A DNA stretch of 64,000 bases from WHTI01 sp963826105 (GCA_963826105.1 CAWGWA010000013.1:372001-436000); one strand, 5' to 3'; shown: positions 44,365-53,240, numbered from the stretch's first letter. Numbers and translations: made by a program. Notes: generated from the sequence alone by a model not told the origin.

Positions 44365-44951
44365 CAACCCGCATCGGGATCGCGTTGTTCGACGGCGCCG
44401 AGGAGCTCGACTGGGCCGGACCGTGGGAAGTCCTGGCGTTCTGGGCTCAGATGTTCGATGACGACGTCGAGGTCTTCACCGTCGCACGCGACAACTCCGA
44501 GCCGATCACCTGCGCCAAGCGTCTGCGAGTGCTGGCCGATCACTCGTGGGACACCGCCCCTCCGATCGACGTGCTCCTGATCCCCGGGGGCCAGGGCACC
44601 AGGCCCCTGCTCGGGGACGAGGAGGTCAGGTCGTGGGTCCGCTCGGTTCACGACCGAGCGACGCTGACGACCAGCGTCTGTACCGGCGCGCTCGTGCTGG
44701 CCGATGCGGGGTTGCTCAAGGGCAAAGCTGCCGCGACCTACTGGAGTTCGTTCGATGAGTTGCTGTCGATCGACGACTCGATCGAGCCCCGCCCCGACGA
44801 TCGGTTCGTGGACGAGGGCGACGTCATCACCGCGGCCGGTGTCTCGGCCGGGATCGATATGGCGTTGCATCTCATCGTGAGGCTCCACTCGGTCGAGCGG
44901 GCCAAAGAGGTCAAGTTCCTGATCCAGTACGACCCCGAGCCGCCCGTCTAG
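44361..44951 (+). CDS. DJ-1/PfpI family protein
   Basis: A 196-residue glutamine-amidotransferase-like protein with the nucleophile elbow TSVCTGALVLADAG and the PGGQGTRPLLGDEEV block, matching the GATase1_PfpI group related to isonitrile hydratase and AraC-like regulator sensor domains. Here the protein stops without a DNA-binding domain. It overlaps the GNAT gene (ATGA), and its TAG shares a CTAG with the stop of the convergent helical-protein operon. Confidence 0.85.
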   Translation: MTTRIGIALFDGAEELDWAGPWEVLAFWAQMFDDDVEVFTVARDNSEPITCAKRLRVLADHSWDTAPPIDVLLIPGGQGTRPLLGDEEVRSWVRSVHDRATLTTSVCTGALVLADAGLLKGKAAATYWSSFDELLSIDDSIEPRPDDRFVDEGDVITAAGVSAGIDMALHLIVRLHSVERAKEVKFLIQYDPEPPV

Positions 44952-45532
44952 CAGGGGCGGCCTGCGGGCGGCGATCCGATCGAGAGCGCCGGCGGTTCAC
45001 CCGGAGGGGGAGGTGACTCGACCCCGGTGGCGTCGGCAAGCAAGCCCAACGCCGTCAGTTTCCGGTTGATGCTCCTGAGGTGTCGGATCGAACGCCCCTG
45101 GCTCCCATTCACGGCCTCGAGGACCGTGGAGATCCGCCCGATCAGTCGAGGCCCGTCGGCCGAGGCCGAGATCAAGGCATCGAGACGCCGTCCGACACAC
45201 GCGACCGAGGGATCGAGGGCGTCGATGTCGAGGACCAGGGCGGCGAGGCCGTCCAGTTGTTCGGCGACGGTCGAGTTGAGGTCGTCGACGCGCTGCGCCG
45301 AAGTCTCGAGAGCATCGGCGAGGATCTCGAACGCATCGGCCTGCTGACGGGTGAGGTCGGCAACCTGTGGCAGCGAACCCACACCCTCGGCCGCCTCCGC
45401 GGTGCGTGCAGGTGCCTCCTCCGAGGATTCCGCGAGCCTGACCGAGGCTTCCGAGGTGCGTTCGAGTGAGTCCATGAAGCCGGAGCCGGCGAGGAACAGA
45501 GCGGCGACGAGGGGAGCGACGATCCACTTCAT
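44948..45532 (-). CDS. Exported helical protein 5 of a five-gene operon
   Basis: Last gene of the operon, 194 residues. An N-terminal hydrophobic segment (MKWIVAPLVAALFLAGSGF) acts as signal or anchor. The rest is predicted helix with Ala/Glu/Leu heptads (RTAEAAEGVGSLPQVADLTR; QQADAFEILADALETSAQRV) and a central Cys (DPSVACVGRR). The tail is Pro-rich (GVESPPPPGEPPAL) and ends in Cys. No family recognised. The start overlaps the upstream stop by 4 bp. Confidence 0.65.
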   Translation of the reverse strand: MKWIVAPLVAALFLAGSGFMDSLERTSEASVRLAESSEEAPARTAEAAEGVGSLPQVADLTRQQADAFEILADALETSAQRVDDLNSTVAEQLDGLAALVLDIDALDPSVACVGRRLDALISASADGPRLIGRISTVLEAVNGSQGRSIRHLRSINRKLTALGLLADATGVESPPPPGEPPALSIGSPPAGRPC

Positions 45533-46068
45533 GGCGAGAGCCCCTCGTAAGCCCGAGCCTTGCGGTTGAGCTCCCGGCTCTGCGCCACGACGACGTCGAA
45601 GCGAGCCGAGAGGGCGGCAAGTGTTGCATCCAGGCGCGCCGCCGCGGCCGCGGTCGCTTCCGCCGTGCCCCCGGTCGCTCGCGCCGCCCTCGACAGCCGG
45701 GTGAGGCGGGTCTCGAGGTCGATAAGGGCGGCGCGGATCTCCTTGATCACGCTGGTGAGCGCTCGCGAGCGCTGAGCGTTCTCGTCGGTCGCCGATTCGA
45801 TCTTGAGTTGGGTGTCGAGCATCCGACGGCTCGAGTCGAGCTGGGACTTGACGCTCTCCGCGATCGAGGCGAGCGCTTCCGTATCGCGTGCCGCCCGCTC
45901 CGTGTTCTCTGCCGCGATCCGAGCGTTGTCGGCCGCGGCGGACGTTTTCGCGGCGAGTTCGGAGATCGAGAGCGGAACGCCACCGCCGATCGCCACTCCT
46001 CCGGCAACGAATCCGACGGTGAGGAGGATCGAGGCAGCCTTCATGGTCGCGATCGACGGTCCTCTCAT
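45529..46068 (-). CDS. Exported helical protein 4 of a five-gene operon
   Basis: A 179-residue protein with a hydrophobic segment at residues 9-30 (MKAASILLTVGFVAGGVAIG) followed by a nearly uninterrupted coiled coil: AAKTSAAADNARIAAENTER, then Ala-rich heptads and SRELNRKARAYEG near the end. The second Met (residue 9) is an equally good start. It resembles the signalling helices of chemoreceptors in texture only; no HAMP or methylation motif is seen. Overlaps both neighbours by ATGA. Confidence 0.65.
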   Translation of the reverse strand: MRGPSIATMKAASILLTVGFVAGGVAIGGGVPLSISELAAKTSAAADNARIAAENTERAARDTEALASIAESVKSQLDSSRRMLDTQLKIESATDENAQRSRALTSVIKEIRAALIDLETRLTRLSRAARATGGTAEATAAAAARLDATLAALSARFDVVVAQSRELNRKARAYEGLSP

Positions 46069-46550
46069 GGCAGCGTCGGCCCCAACTTGCGGTCCAGGCT
46101 CTCGAGTTCGTCGGCGATCAGATCAGCGAGCCGTCCAGCGATCCGAAGGGTGTCCTCGAGCCCGGCTAGATCGTCGAACGATGACCGTGCGGCCTCGACG
46201 GCTCCGCCAAGGGTCCGAGCGATCATGTCGAGCTCGGTACGCGACTCGTCGGCGGTGGTGCGGGCGGCGTCGCTCTGCTGCTGGAGGGCAACGATGATCC
46301 CTTCGACGTCGGTGAGCATCGCGTCGATCTCGGTGCGTATCTCGATCGACTCATTGAGGGAATCGAGGATCGCTTGGTAGTCACCGATCGACTCGCCCTC
46401 CGGGCCCCCGTCTTCGAGGTCGGCTCCGGACAGGGCGCCGGCCTGCTCGAGGTTGCCGGCGGCCTCACTTTGGAGTCCCCACGACGCGAACATCATCACT
46501 ACGGCGGCCACGAGGAGGCCGAGTGAGATCGTCCGGAGGCGGGGGCTCAT
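46065..46550 (-). CDS. Exported helical protein 3 of a five-gene operon
   Basis: A 161-residue protein. One transmembrane helix (RTISLGLLVAAVVMMFASWG) is followed by an acidic linker and helical segments (DYQAILDSLNESIEIRTEID; DDLAGLEDTLRIAGRLADLI). I chose ATG 46550 because it overlaps the upstream stop; the open frame extends further into antisense sequence. Function unknown. Confidence 0.65.
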   Translation of the reverse strand: MSPRLRTISLGLLVAAVVMMFASWGLQSEAAGNLEQAGALSGADLEDGGPEGESIGDYQAILDSLNESIEIRTEIDAMLTDVEGIIVALQQQSDAARTTADESRTELDMIARTLGGAVEAARSSFDDLAGLEDTLRIAGRLADLIADELESLDRKLGPTLP

Positions 46551-47059
46551 GGGAACTCCGGCAGGGCACCTAGCGGGAACGATCGGTTGGTTCGGCGGAG
46601 TGCATCGAGGATCCGCCGGAGGGCTTCGTTGGTGCCGTCCGCATAGACGCCTGCGGCGTTCTGGTACTCCGCGATCGCACCGAGCAGCTGTGCGGCCACC
46701 TCGGTCTGCTGCCGCGCGAATCGAGCACCTCGGAGCCCGGAGCGGGCCGACGTCGCGATCACGTCCGCGGTGCGGGTCATCGGACGCAGGAGCCTGACGA
46801 TGCGCTGCGTGACGACCCCAACGCGCTCGGCCGCGATGTTGGCTTCGCGGGCACCGGTGAGGGCATCCCTGATGTCGGCGTCGCCGAGCGCTTCCTGCGC
46901 CTCCGCGACGTGTTCCCGCGCGCTGTAGAGCTTCATCTGCGACAGCAGCGCGCCCTGGGCTTGGGCACGCACCTGGAAGGAGGCGATCAACGCGACGGCG
47001 GAGCCGAGGGCGAGCAGCCCGCAGAGAGCGACGACGATCCACGGGAGTGTTCGCTTCAT
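46547..47059 (-). CDS. Exported helical protein 2 of a five-gene operon
   Basis: A 170-residue protein with an N-terminal helix in the membrane (LPWIVVALCGLLALGSAVAL) and a long helical domain (SAREHVAEAQEALGDADIRD; TQRIVRLLRPMTRTADVIAT). It is more basic than its neighbours. Overlaps the genes on both sides by 4 bp. Family not recognised. Confidence 0.65.
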   Translation of the reverse strand: MKRTLPWIVVALCGLLALGSAVALIASFQVRAQAQGALLSQMKLYSAREHVAEAQEALGDADIRDALTGAREANIAAERVGVVTQRIVRLLRPMTRTADVIATSARSGLRGARFARQQTEVAAQLLGAIAEYQNAAGVYADGTNEALRRILDALRRTNRSFPLGALPEFP

Positions 47060-47574
47060 CGTTCGAAAGCCCGCTGCGAATCTTCCGCGAGGCGGGCACC
47101 GTAGCGCGCGGCTTGCTCGACCGCTGCCGATGCTCGTGATGCATTCGAGGCGTAGCCCCGGAGCTCCTGTAGTGCCTCGACCGCACGCTGAAGGATGCGA
47201 GCCTGCGCCTCGCTCAACCGCGCCAGCTCGCCGGTGGTTTCCTCGGTCGCTTCGAGTGCCTCCGTGCCCGCCTCGAGTGCGGCCAACTGGTCCTCGAGAA
47301 GGTCTGCGAGTCGTTCCAGCGAGTCATGTTGCTCGGCGGTCAGCGCGCCGATCTCATCGGTTGCGTCCGGAAGCGATGCACCCGCTTCGAGGTTGGCGGC
47401 GATCCGCTCCAGATTCTCGGTGATGGTCTCGGACGCGCTTCCGGCGCGCTCGGAGGCATCGGTTAGCTGCTGGAGGTCGCGAGGCGGCGACCCACTCAGG
47501 GCCAGCGCCACTGCGCCGCCGGCGACTACCACTACCGCGGCGATCGATACCGTCTTCCTGTTCACATTCCGCAT
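47056..47574 (-). CDS. Exported helical protein 1 of a five-gene operon
   Basis: First gene of the operon, 172 residues. A short signal or anchor (KTVSIAAVVVVAGGAVALAL) precedes an acidic coiled coil (ASETITENLERIAANLEAGA; LEDQLAALEAGTEALEATEE). The start ATG 47574 has GGAGGAG about 12-18 bp upstream in the 47-bp gap shared with the divergent methyltransferase gene. Family not recognised. Confidence 0.65.
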   Translation of the reverse strand: MRNVNRKTVSIAAVVVVAGGAVALALSGSPPRDLQQLTDASERAGSASETITENLERIAANLEAGASLPDATDEIGALTAEQHDSLERLADLLEDQLAALEAGTEALEATEETTGELARLSEAQARILQRAVEALQELRGYASNASRASAAVEQAARYGARLAEDSQRAFER

Positions 47575-47621
47575 CTTGCTAGGGTTTCTCCTCCGTCGCC
47601 GCGTTCCCCCGAGGAGGATAG

Positions 47622-48251
47622 GTGCCTTCTACCCACCATCCGATCTTCGCCCGGGTTTATGCCCGCTTGTGCAAGGCCGACCTCGCCCGTGGGGGCGAGG
47701 AACACCGGGTCGAGTTGCTCGAGGGTCTCAGCGGGCGGGTCATCGAGGTCGGTTGCGGGCCCGGCCCGAACTTCGCCTATTACCCCTCGGCGGTCACCGA
47801 ACTGGTGGCGGTGGAGCCGGAGCCGTACCTCCGGGGCAAGGCCATGGAGGCGGCCGAGTGGGCCGCGGTCGAAGCGACCGTCGTCGAAGGGACCGCGAAC
47901 CGACTTCCGGGGACCGGTTACGACGCGGGTGTCGCCTCTCTCGTGCTCTGCTCGGTCCCGGATCAGGACGAGGCGCTCGCCGAGTTGTTCCGCGTGATCA
48001 AGCCCGGTGGTGAGCTTCGCTACTACGAGCACGTTCTCGCCGACGATGACCGGCTCGCCAAGCTCCAACGGAGGATGGACAAGACCATCTGGCCCTTCGT
48101 CGGCGGTGGATGCCACTGCAGCCGGGACACCACCGCGGCGATCGAGCGCGCCGGCTTCGTCCTCGACCATCACCGGAAATTCATGTTCACGACCTGCGCC
48201 GTCGACCGATTCGTCGCGCCCCACATCCTGGGCCGAGCCCACCGCCCCTAA
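47622..48251 (+). CDS. Class I SAM-dependent methyltransferase (METTL7/UbiE-like)
   Basis: A 209-residue methyltransferase: motif I is RVIEVGCGPGPNFAYYP, motif II VAVEPEPYLRGKA, and the ASLVLCSVPDQDEALAELFRVIKPGG block is typical of UbiE/METTL7-type enzymes. The C-terminal GGGCHCSRDTTAAIERAGF segment is shared with METTL7-like thiol or lipid methyltransferases. GTG 47622 follows GAGGAGG. It is divergent from the helical-protein operon, which it may share a control region with. Confidence 0.82.
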   Translation: MPSTHHPIFARVYARLCKADLARGGEEHRVELLEGLSGRVIEVGCGPGPNFAYYPSAVTELVAVEPEPYLRGKAMEAAEWAAVEATVVEGTANRLPGTGYDAGVASLVLCSVPDQDEALAELFRVIKPGGELRYYEHVLADDDRLAKLQRRMDKTIWPFVGGGCHCSRDTTAAIERAGFVLDHHRKFMFTTCAVDRFVAPHILGRAHRP

Positions 48252-48297
48252 CCGAGGGTATTGGTGTGCCCTTGAGGTCGTCATGCTCGAACTCCCG

Positions 48298-49030
48298 CTA
48301 CTCGATCAGCGGTTCCTCTCGCACACCGTAGGGATAGAAGTAATGGATGTACGGCGTGGGATCGCCGGTCCAGTCGTAAGCCCGGATCTGATCGGGGCTC
48401 CGGCGGCCCGACAGGGATCTGAAGAACTCGAAGCGGCTCGCCCTAACCGTCGCCCCGGGCGTCACCGTCGCCGGCGACCGTGGTCTTTCCGTAGTCGAAC
48501 TCCAGCGCCGGGATCCCCGCCGACGCCAGGCGGAAGCCCATCGTCGCGAAGTAGCCCGAGGCCCCCAGCTTCACCGGGACCGAGTCCCGGCCGCGTTCGA
48601 TGCCGAGGGCGCCAAAGATGTCCTGCTGGTGCACGCCGATGTCGGTGACGAGGATGCGATCGGAGAACATCGGTAACCCGTCCGGATAGGGGGTCTCGCC
48701 CCGCATCATCGACTCGAGCACGGTGCCCGCGGCGTCCCATTCGGTCAGAACCTCCTCGAGGGAACGATCGGCCCGGTCCGAGACCTGCTTCGCGGTCCAT
48801 TGGTTGAGGCCGGGGATGACCTCAGCCTCGCCGAAAGCGGCGAAGTATTGGTTCGGGAAGTCGCCGACGATCCCGCATGCCGCGTCCCCGGTCAGGTGGG
48901 CGATGACGTCCCGGATCGACCACCCGCGGGTAGCGGGAACCTCCTTGTGGAGGTCGTCCTCGGACAGGGAACGGACCAGTTCGATGAGGTCGTTGCGCGT
49001 GTCCCGGTACACCCCGTCAAGGTCTGCCAT
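48298..49030 (-). CDS. Maleylpyruvate isomerase / DinB-like family protein (frameshifted near 48455)
   Basis: The N-terminal metal-binding (mycothiol-dependent MDMPI_N/DinB) domain starts MADLDGVYRDTRNDLIELV and has TRGWSIRDVIAHLTGD and TDIGVHQQDIFGALG, with His residues forming the metal site. One extra G in GGGG near 48455 breaks the frame; the real C-terminus (RASRFEFFRSLSGRRSPDQI and YIHYFYPYGVREEPLIE) continues in another frame to 48298. The family uses mycothiol as cofactor in some members. Exact substrate unknown. Confidence 0.82.
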
Positions 49031-49090
49031 GATGAATGAGCCTAGCCTTTCCGAGCGCCGGTCCCGGCGCCTCTCTAGTGAGGAGAACCG

Positions 49091-49441
49091 ATGAGCGTCA
49101 GCGCACCGTTCCTTCTGCAGGCCGAAGGTCTAACGGAACTTGAGGATTGGGGTGCGCTCGAGGAGGCAACCGGTCCCGAGATGCAGACCTCGGGCGTCAG
49201 CTTCTGGAAGGGCGAGGGCGAACAGAGTGTCGGCGTCTGGGAGTGCACCGCCGGACCGTCGCACTGGACGCTCGAGACCAACGAGTTCGTCTACGTGCTC
49301 TCCGGAAGCATGACGATCACGCCCGACTCGGGCGGCGAGACGGTCACCCTGAAAGCGGGCGACACGATCTTGATCCCGAAGGGATGGTCGGGGGCCTGGG
49401 AGATCCACGAAACGATCCGCAAGCTCTACGTCATCTTCTAG
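49091..49441 (+). CDS. Cupin domain protein (DUF861/cupin_3)
   Basis: A 116-residue single cupin. The two cupin motifs are degenerate: GPSHWTLETNEFVYVLSGSM and LKAGDTILIPKGWSGAWEIH, with the WETRKLYVIF-type ending of cupin_3 proteins. Metal ligands are partly missing in motif 1, as usual for this group. Possible roles include ureidoglycolate- or EutQ-like functions. GGAG lies before ATG 49091. Confidence 0.85.
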   Translation: MSVSAPFLLQAEGLTELEDWGALEEATGPEMQTSGVSFWKGEGEQSVGVWECTAGPSHWTLETNEFVYVLSGSMTITPDSGGETVTLKAGDTILIPKGWSGAWEIHETIRKLYVIF

Positions 49442-49526
49442 ATCCGGAAGAACAGCCCTCCGAAACGACGCGCGGCGTCGATGTCTACGCCTCCCGCGCA
49501 ATGGGAACATTCCTCCACTGGCTATA

Positions 49527-49549
49527 GTTACTTACAAACAGATAGGAAC
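49527..49549. promoter_or_regulatory. Putative HxlR operator before the dioxygenase operon
   Basis: An AT-rich imperfect dyad, GTTACT-N11-AGGAAC, lies in the 203-bp gap upstream of the ring-cleaving dioxygenase and stands out against high-GC surroundings. HxlR/DUF24 regulators (YodB, CatR) bind dyads with TTACT/AGTAA-like arms. The regulator gene is the second in the operon, so autoregulation is plausible. Nothing else notable in 49442-49644. Confidence 0.45.
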
Positions 49550-49644
49550 CAAAAGCACTTCTGAGTAGCCCCGGGGCCCGTTAGGCAAGCTCCTGGCTAT
49601 CAGAGGTGAAGAAGGGGCGCTGGAAGAATGGGCAAGGAGGCAGC

Positions 49645-50571
49645 ATGAAGCTCGAGGGGATCCATCACATCACCGCCATCACCGGGGACGCTCCGCAGAA
49701 CGTGAGGTTCTACGCCGGGACGCTCGGACTGAGGTTGGTCAAGAAGTCGGTCAACCAGGATCAGCCCACCGTGTACCACCTGTTCTATGCGGACGAAGAG
49801 GGTGGCGCAGGCTCCGACATCACGTTCTTCGAGTACCCGGGTGCGCAGCGGGGTCGGGCCGGCGCGGGCATGGTGCATCGCATCGTGTGGCGGGTCGCCT
49901 CCGAGGCATCGATCGATTTCTGGGAGTCCCGACTCGAGGGCGAGGGCGTCCTGACAAATAGGGAGAGCGGCTCACTGTTCTTCTCCGATCCCGAAGGACT
50001 CGACTTCGAGCTCCGCGTCGTCTCGACGACCGACGAGCCGCTGATGGCCGAGCACCCCGAGGTCCCGCAAGAGCACGCGATCCAGGGCTTCGACGGCGTC
50101 TATGCGTACACCGATGATGTTGAGGCGAGCCGGAAGCTGCTCGAAGACACGCTCGAGTTCGATAGCGAAGGCGACCGTTCGTGGACCGTGCGCGGCAAGC
50201 AGCGCGGCGGCTTCTACACCTATGACGAGGCTCCGCCCGAGCCCGGAGTCGAGGGTGCCGGCACCGTGCACCACATCGCGTGGGGCTCGCCGATGGACGA
50301 GCACAAGCAATGGCGGGAACGCATCGCCGAGTCCGGCACGCACGTGACGCCGGTGATCGACCGTTTCTACTTCAAGTCGATCTACTTCCGGGAGCCGTCG
50401 GGCGTGCTATTCGAGATCGCAACGCTTGGCCCGGGCTTCGCGGTCGATGAGCCGCTCGAGACCCTCGGCGAGAAGATCGCTCTCCCGCCGGACTACGAGC
50501 ACCTGCGCGACAAGCTCGAGAAGGCTCTCACTCCACTGCCGAACCCGCGTGCCGAGGCACGTGCCGGATGA
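49645..50571 (+). CDS. Ring-cleaving dioxygenase, MhqO-like VOC protein
   Basis: A 308-residue two-domain extradiol-type dioxygenase. Domain 1 has GIHHITAITGDAPQNVRFYA and KSVNQDQPTVYHLFYADEEG; domain 2 has GTVHHIAWGSPMDEHKQW, and the metal ligand Glu sits in SIYFREPSGVLFEIAT. These match the MhqO/MhqA group, which opens hydroquinones or catechols. ATG 49645 follows AAGGAGG; the in-frame ATG at 49606 is upstream noise. Its stop overlaps the HxlR gene, and the operon also carries an MhqD-like esterase. Confidence 0.88.
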   Translation: MKLEGIHHITAITGDAPQNVRFYAGTLGLRLVKKSVNQDQPTVYHLFYADEEGGAGSDITFFEYPGAQRGRAGAGMVHRIVWRVASEASIDFWESRLEGEGVLTNRESGSLFFSDPEGLDFELRVVSTTDEPLMAEHPEVPQEHAIQGFDGVYAYTDDVEASRKLLEDTLEFDSEGDRSWTVRGKQRGGFYTYDEAPPEPGVEGAGTVHHIAWGSPMDEHKQWRERIAESGTHVTPVIDRFYFKSIYFREPSGVLFEIATLGPGFAVDEPLETLGEKIALPPDYEHLRDKLEKALTPLPNPRAEARAG

Positions 50572-50933
50572 GCGCCTCGAGTCCGCGCGCGGACTTCTGC
50601 CCCCACTTCCAGAAGGCGATCGAGTTGGTAGGGAAGCGGTGGAGCGGAACCATCCTGCGGGCGTTGATGGAGGGGCCGCGCCGGTTCTCGCAGATCGGCG
50701 CGCACGTGACCGATATCTCCGATCGTGCATTGTCGATGCGGCTCAAGGAACTCGAGGCCGAGGGTCTGGTGATGCGACGGGTCGAGCCGACCACTCCGGT
50801 GAGCGTCTCCTACGAGCTGACCGACAAGGGGCGCTCGCTCGAGCGTGCGATCGCCGAGGTCGAGCAGTGGGCAGAAGAGTGGGTGGCTCCCGAAGCGGCC
50901 AAGGAAGATCGCTCCCGCGCCAAGGGCGCCTGA
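50568..50933 (+). CDS. HxlR/DUF24-family transcriptional regulator
   Basis: A 121-residue winged-helix regulator. The N-terminal Cys (ADFCPHFQKAIELVGKRWSG) aligns with Cys6 of YodB and CatR, the redox switch sensing quinones and diamide. The recognition helix region is RRFSQIGAHVTDISDRALSM, followed by the wing (VMRRVEPTTPVSVSYELTDKG, in part). It is co-transcribed with the ring-cleaving dioxygenase and probably represses the operon until quinones modify the Cys. Confidence 0.88.
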   Translation: MSASSPRADFCPHFQKAIELVGKRWSGTILRALMEGPRRFSQIGAHVTDISDRALSMRLKELEAEGLVMRRVEPTTPVSVSYELTDKGRSLERAIAEVEQWAEEWVAPEAAKEDRSRAKGA

Positions 50934-50940
50934 TCGTTCG

Positions 50941-52467
50941 GTGACCGACTTCATCACGATCCCCGAACTGTTCGAAGGGACGGTCGAGCGCTCGGCCGAG
51001 GTGACCTGGCTTCGCTACGAGGACTCGACGTACACGTACGCCGAGGCCCAGGACCGCATCGTTGCGATCGGTGCCGCGCTGACCGACCTCGGTGTCGGGC
51101 GCGAGACCCGCGTGGTCGCGACCGCCCGCACCGCACCCGAGTACCTGCTGGCCTGGCTCGCGGTCGTCCGTCTCGGCGCCACGTTCGTGCCGGTGAATCC
51201 CAAGAGCACGGCCGAGGAACTGACCGGACTCATCGGCCAGGTCGAGCCGCCGGTCGTCATCACCGACGAGGATCTGCGCGCCACGGTCGACGAGGCGCTG
51301 GGTGAGGTGAACTCGAAGGCTCAGGTCGTACTCGCCGGGGATCTGTTCAAAGCTCCGTCCGTCGATGCGCCCCCACCGGCTGCCCGGGTCGACGATGTCG
51401 CGGTCATGATCCCGACCTCCGGCACCACCGGGCGTTCGAAGCTCGTGATGCAGACTCAGCGCGCCTACGCGATGGCGGGGGAGGGCTTCCCCTGGTGGAT
51501 GGAACTCACCGAGGACGACATCCTGATGACCTCGCTGCCGCTCTTCCATATCAATGCCCCCGCGTACTCGACCCTCGGCTCGGTCGCTGCGGGGGCCGGT
51601 CTCGTCCTGCTCCCGAAGTTCTCGGCAAGCACTTTCATCGATTCCGCCCGCAAGTACGGAGCGACGGAGTTCAACGCGATCGGAGCCATGATCGAGATTC
51701 TCATGCGTCAGCCCGAGAGGGACACGGATGCCGACAACCCGCTACGCCTCTGTTACACCGGCCCTGCTCCTCCCAAGGAACGCCACCTCGAGATCGAGGA
51801 GCGCTTCGGCTTCAAGATCGTCTCGGGCTACGCGTTGTCCGAGACGCCCTACGCAACGATCTGGCGACGCGGCACGCGCCCCTATGGGACGCTCGGCAGC
51901 GTGCGCCAGCACCCGAGGCTGGGCGAGATCAACCAGGGTCGCGTGATCGGCGATGACGGCAATGAGGTCGGGGTCGGTGGGTCCGGGGAGCTCGAACTGA
52001 AGAACCCGGCAATCATGCTCGGCTACTACAACATGCCCGAGGAGACCGACAAGGTGCTGGTCGACGGCTGGCTCAAGACCGGCGACATCGTTCAGGTCAA
52101 TGGCGACGAGACGTTCACGTTCCTCGGACGCAAGAAGGAACTGATCCGGCGCCGGGGCGAGAACCTCTCGCCGCTCGAGGTCCAGGACGCCCTCGAAGCC
52201 CACCCCGGTGTGGTCGAGGCGGCGGTGATCGGGGTGCCGTCCGAACTTTCCGAGGAGGAGATCAAGGCGTTCGTCGTGCTGAAGGATGGAGAGACCGTCA
52301 CGATGACCGAGCTCCGCAAGTTCGTTGCCGGGAAGGTGGCTAAGTTCAAGGTGCCCCGCTATTTCGAGGTGCTCGACGATCTGCCCCACACACCGACCGG
52401 ACGGATCGCCAAGCCCGAACTGCCGACCGAGCGCACCGATACCGAGGAGGATCTCGATCCCCAGTGA
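50941..52467 (+). CDS. Acyl-CoA synthetase (AMP-binding, class I adenylate-forming)
   Basis: A 508-residue AMP-ligase: P-loop PTSGTTGRSKLV, LPLFHINA, VSGYALSETPYATI, DGWLKTGD and the C-terminal hinge and Lys region (KELIRRRGENLSPLEVQDAL, TGRIAKPEL). It activates an unknown carboxylate to the CoA thioester. GTG 50941 lies 7 bp after the HxlR stop; the open frame extending to 50845 overlaps hxlR and is not used. Presence in a quinone-responsive operon suggests an aromatic or ring-cleavage product as substrate. Confidence 0.88.
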   Translation: MTDFITIPELFEGTVERSAEVTWLRYEDSTYTYAEAQDRIVAIGAALTDLGVGRETRVVATARTAPEYLLAWLAVVRLGATFVPVNPKSTAEELTGLIGQVEPPVVITDEDLRATVDEALGEVNSKAQVVLAGDLFKAPSVDAPPPAARVDDVAVMIPTSGTTGRSKLVMQTQRAYAMAGEGFPWWMELTEDDILMTSLPLFHINAPAYSTLGSVAAGAGLVLLPKFSASTFIDSARKYGATEFNAIGAMIEILMRQPERDTDADNPLRLCYTGPAPPKERHLEIEERFGFKIVSGYALSETPYATIWRRGTRPYGTLGSVRQHPRLGEINQGRVIGDDGNEVGVGGSGELELKNPAIMLGYYNMPEETDKVLVDGWLKTGDIVQVNGDETFTFLGRKKELIRRRGENLSPLEVQDALEAHPGVVEAAVIGVPSELSEEEIKAFVVLKDGETVTMTELRKFVAGKVAKFKVPRYFEVLDDLPHTPTGRIAKPELPTERTDTEEDLDPQ

Positions 52468-53240
52468 CCGACAAAGAGGACTGGCTCCGAAGCGAGATCG
52501 GGCGTTCGACGCCCGATTCGATCACGGTCCGAGGTCTCGACCTCGCGAACGAGGTGATGGGCGAGATGTCGTTCGCCGACCTCGCATTTTTCCTCGCCGC
52601 CGATCGCATGCCGAGTGACGGCGAATCCAAGATGTTCAACGCGGTCCTCACCGCCTTGGCCGATCACGGGCTGACCCCGATGGCGCTCGCCTCCCGCCTC
52701 ACCTACACCGGTGCTCCGGAATCGATGCAGGGTGCGATAGCCGCGGGATTGCTGGGGGCCGGGAGCGTGTTCTTGGGCCCGGTCGAGGACACGGCACGCT
52801 TCCTCCACGCGATCCTTGACGGGATCCCCGAGGTCGAACAGGCGAACCTGGCGACGCTCCAGGAAGCGGCCAAGGAGGCCGTCGCCGCCGCGCTGCTCGA
52901 CGGCAAGCGCATCCCCGGTCTCGGTCATCCGGTCCACCGCGAGACCGACCCGCGCACCCCACGTTTCTACGAGCTGGCGAACGAGACCGGTCTCCTCGGC
53001 CCACATCTCCGCTTGCTCGAACTCGTGGCGGCGGCGTACGAGGAGGAGACCGACAAGAAGCTCCCGATCAACGGTGCCGGAGCCGCCGGCGCAGTGCTTG
53101 CCGACATGGGCTTCCCGCCGGCACTGACCCGAGGCTTCGCCTTGCTTGCGCGCGTCGCCGGGTTGATCGGCCATCTCGCCGAGGAAGCGGAACACCCGAT
53201 CGGTATGCGCCTGTGGAAGGAGATCGACGAACGCACATGA
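52464..53240 (+). CDS. Citryl-CoA lyase / citrate synthase-like protein
   Basis: A 258-residue protein, much shorter than citrate synthase and matching the citryl-CoA lyase-like family. The citrate-synthase-type His loop is IPGLGHPVHRETDPRTPRFY, and NGAGAAGAVLADMGFPPALTRG is the C-terminal catalytic block. Such proteins cleave citryl-CoA or related (3S)-acyl-CoA thioesters into two units. Overlaps its neighbours by 4 bp. With the preceding acyl-CoA synthetase it could activate then split a product of ring cleavage. Confidence 0.8.
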   Translation: MTDKEDWLRSEIGRSTPDSITVRGLDLANEVMGEMSFADLAFFLAADRMPSDGESKMFNAVLTALADHGLTPMALASRLTYTGAPESMQGAIAAGLLGAGSVFLGPVEDTARFLHAILDGIPEVEQANLATLQEAAKEAVAAALLDGKRIPGLGHPVHRETDPRTPRFYELANETGLLGPHLRLLELVAAAYEEETDKKLPINGAGAAGAVLADMGFPPALTRGFALLARVAGLIGHLAEEAEHPIGMRLWKEIDERT

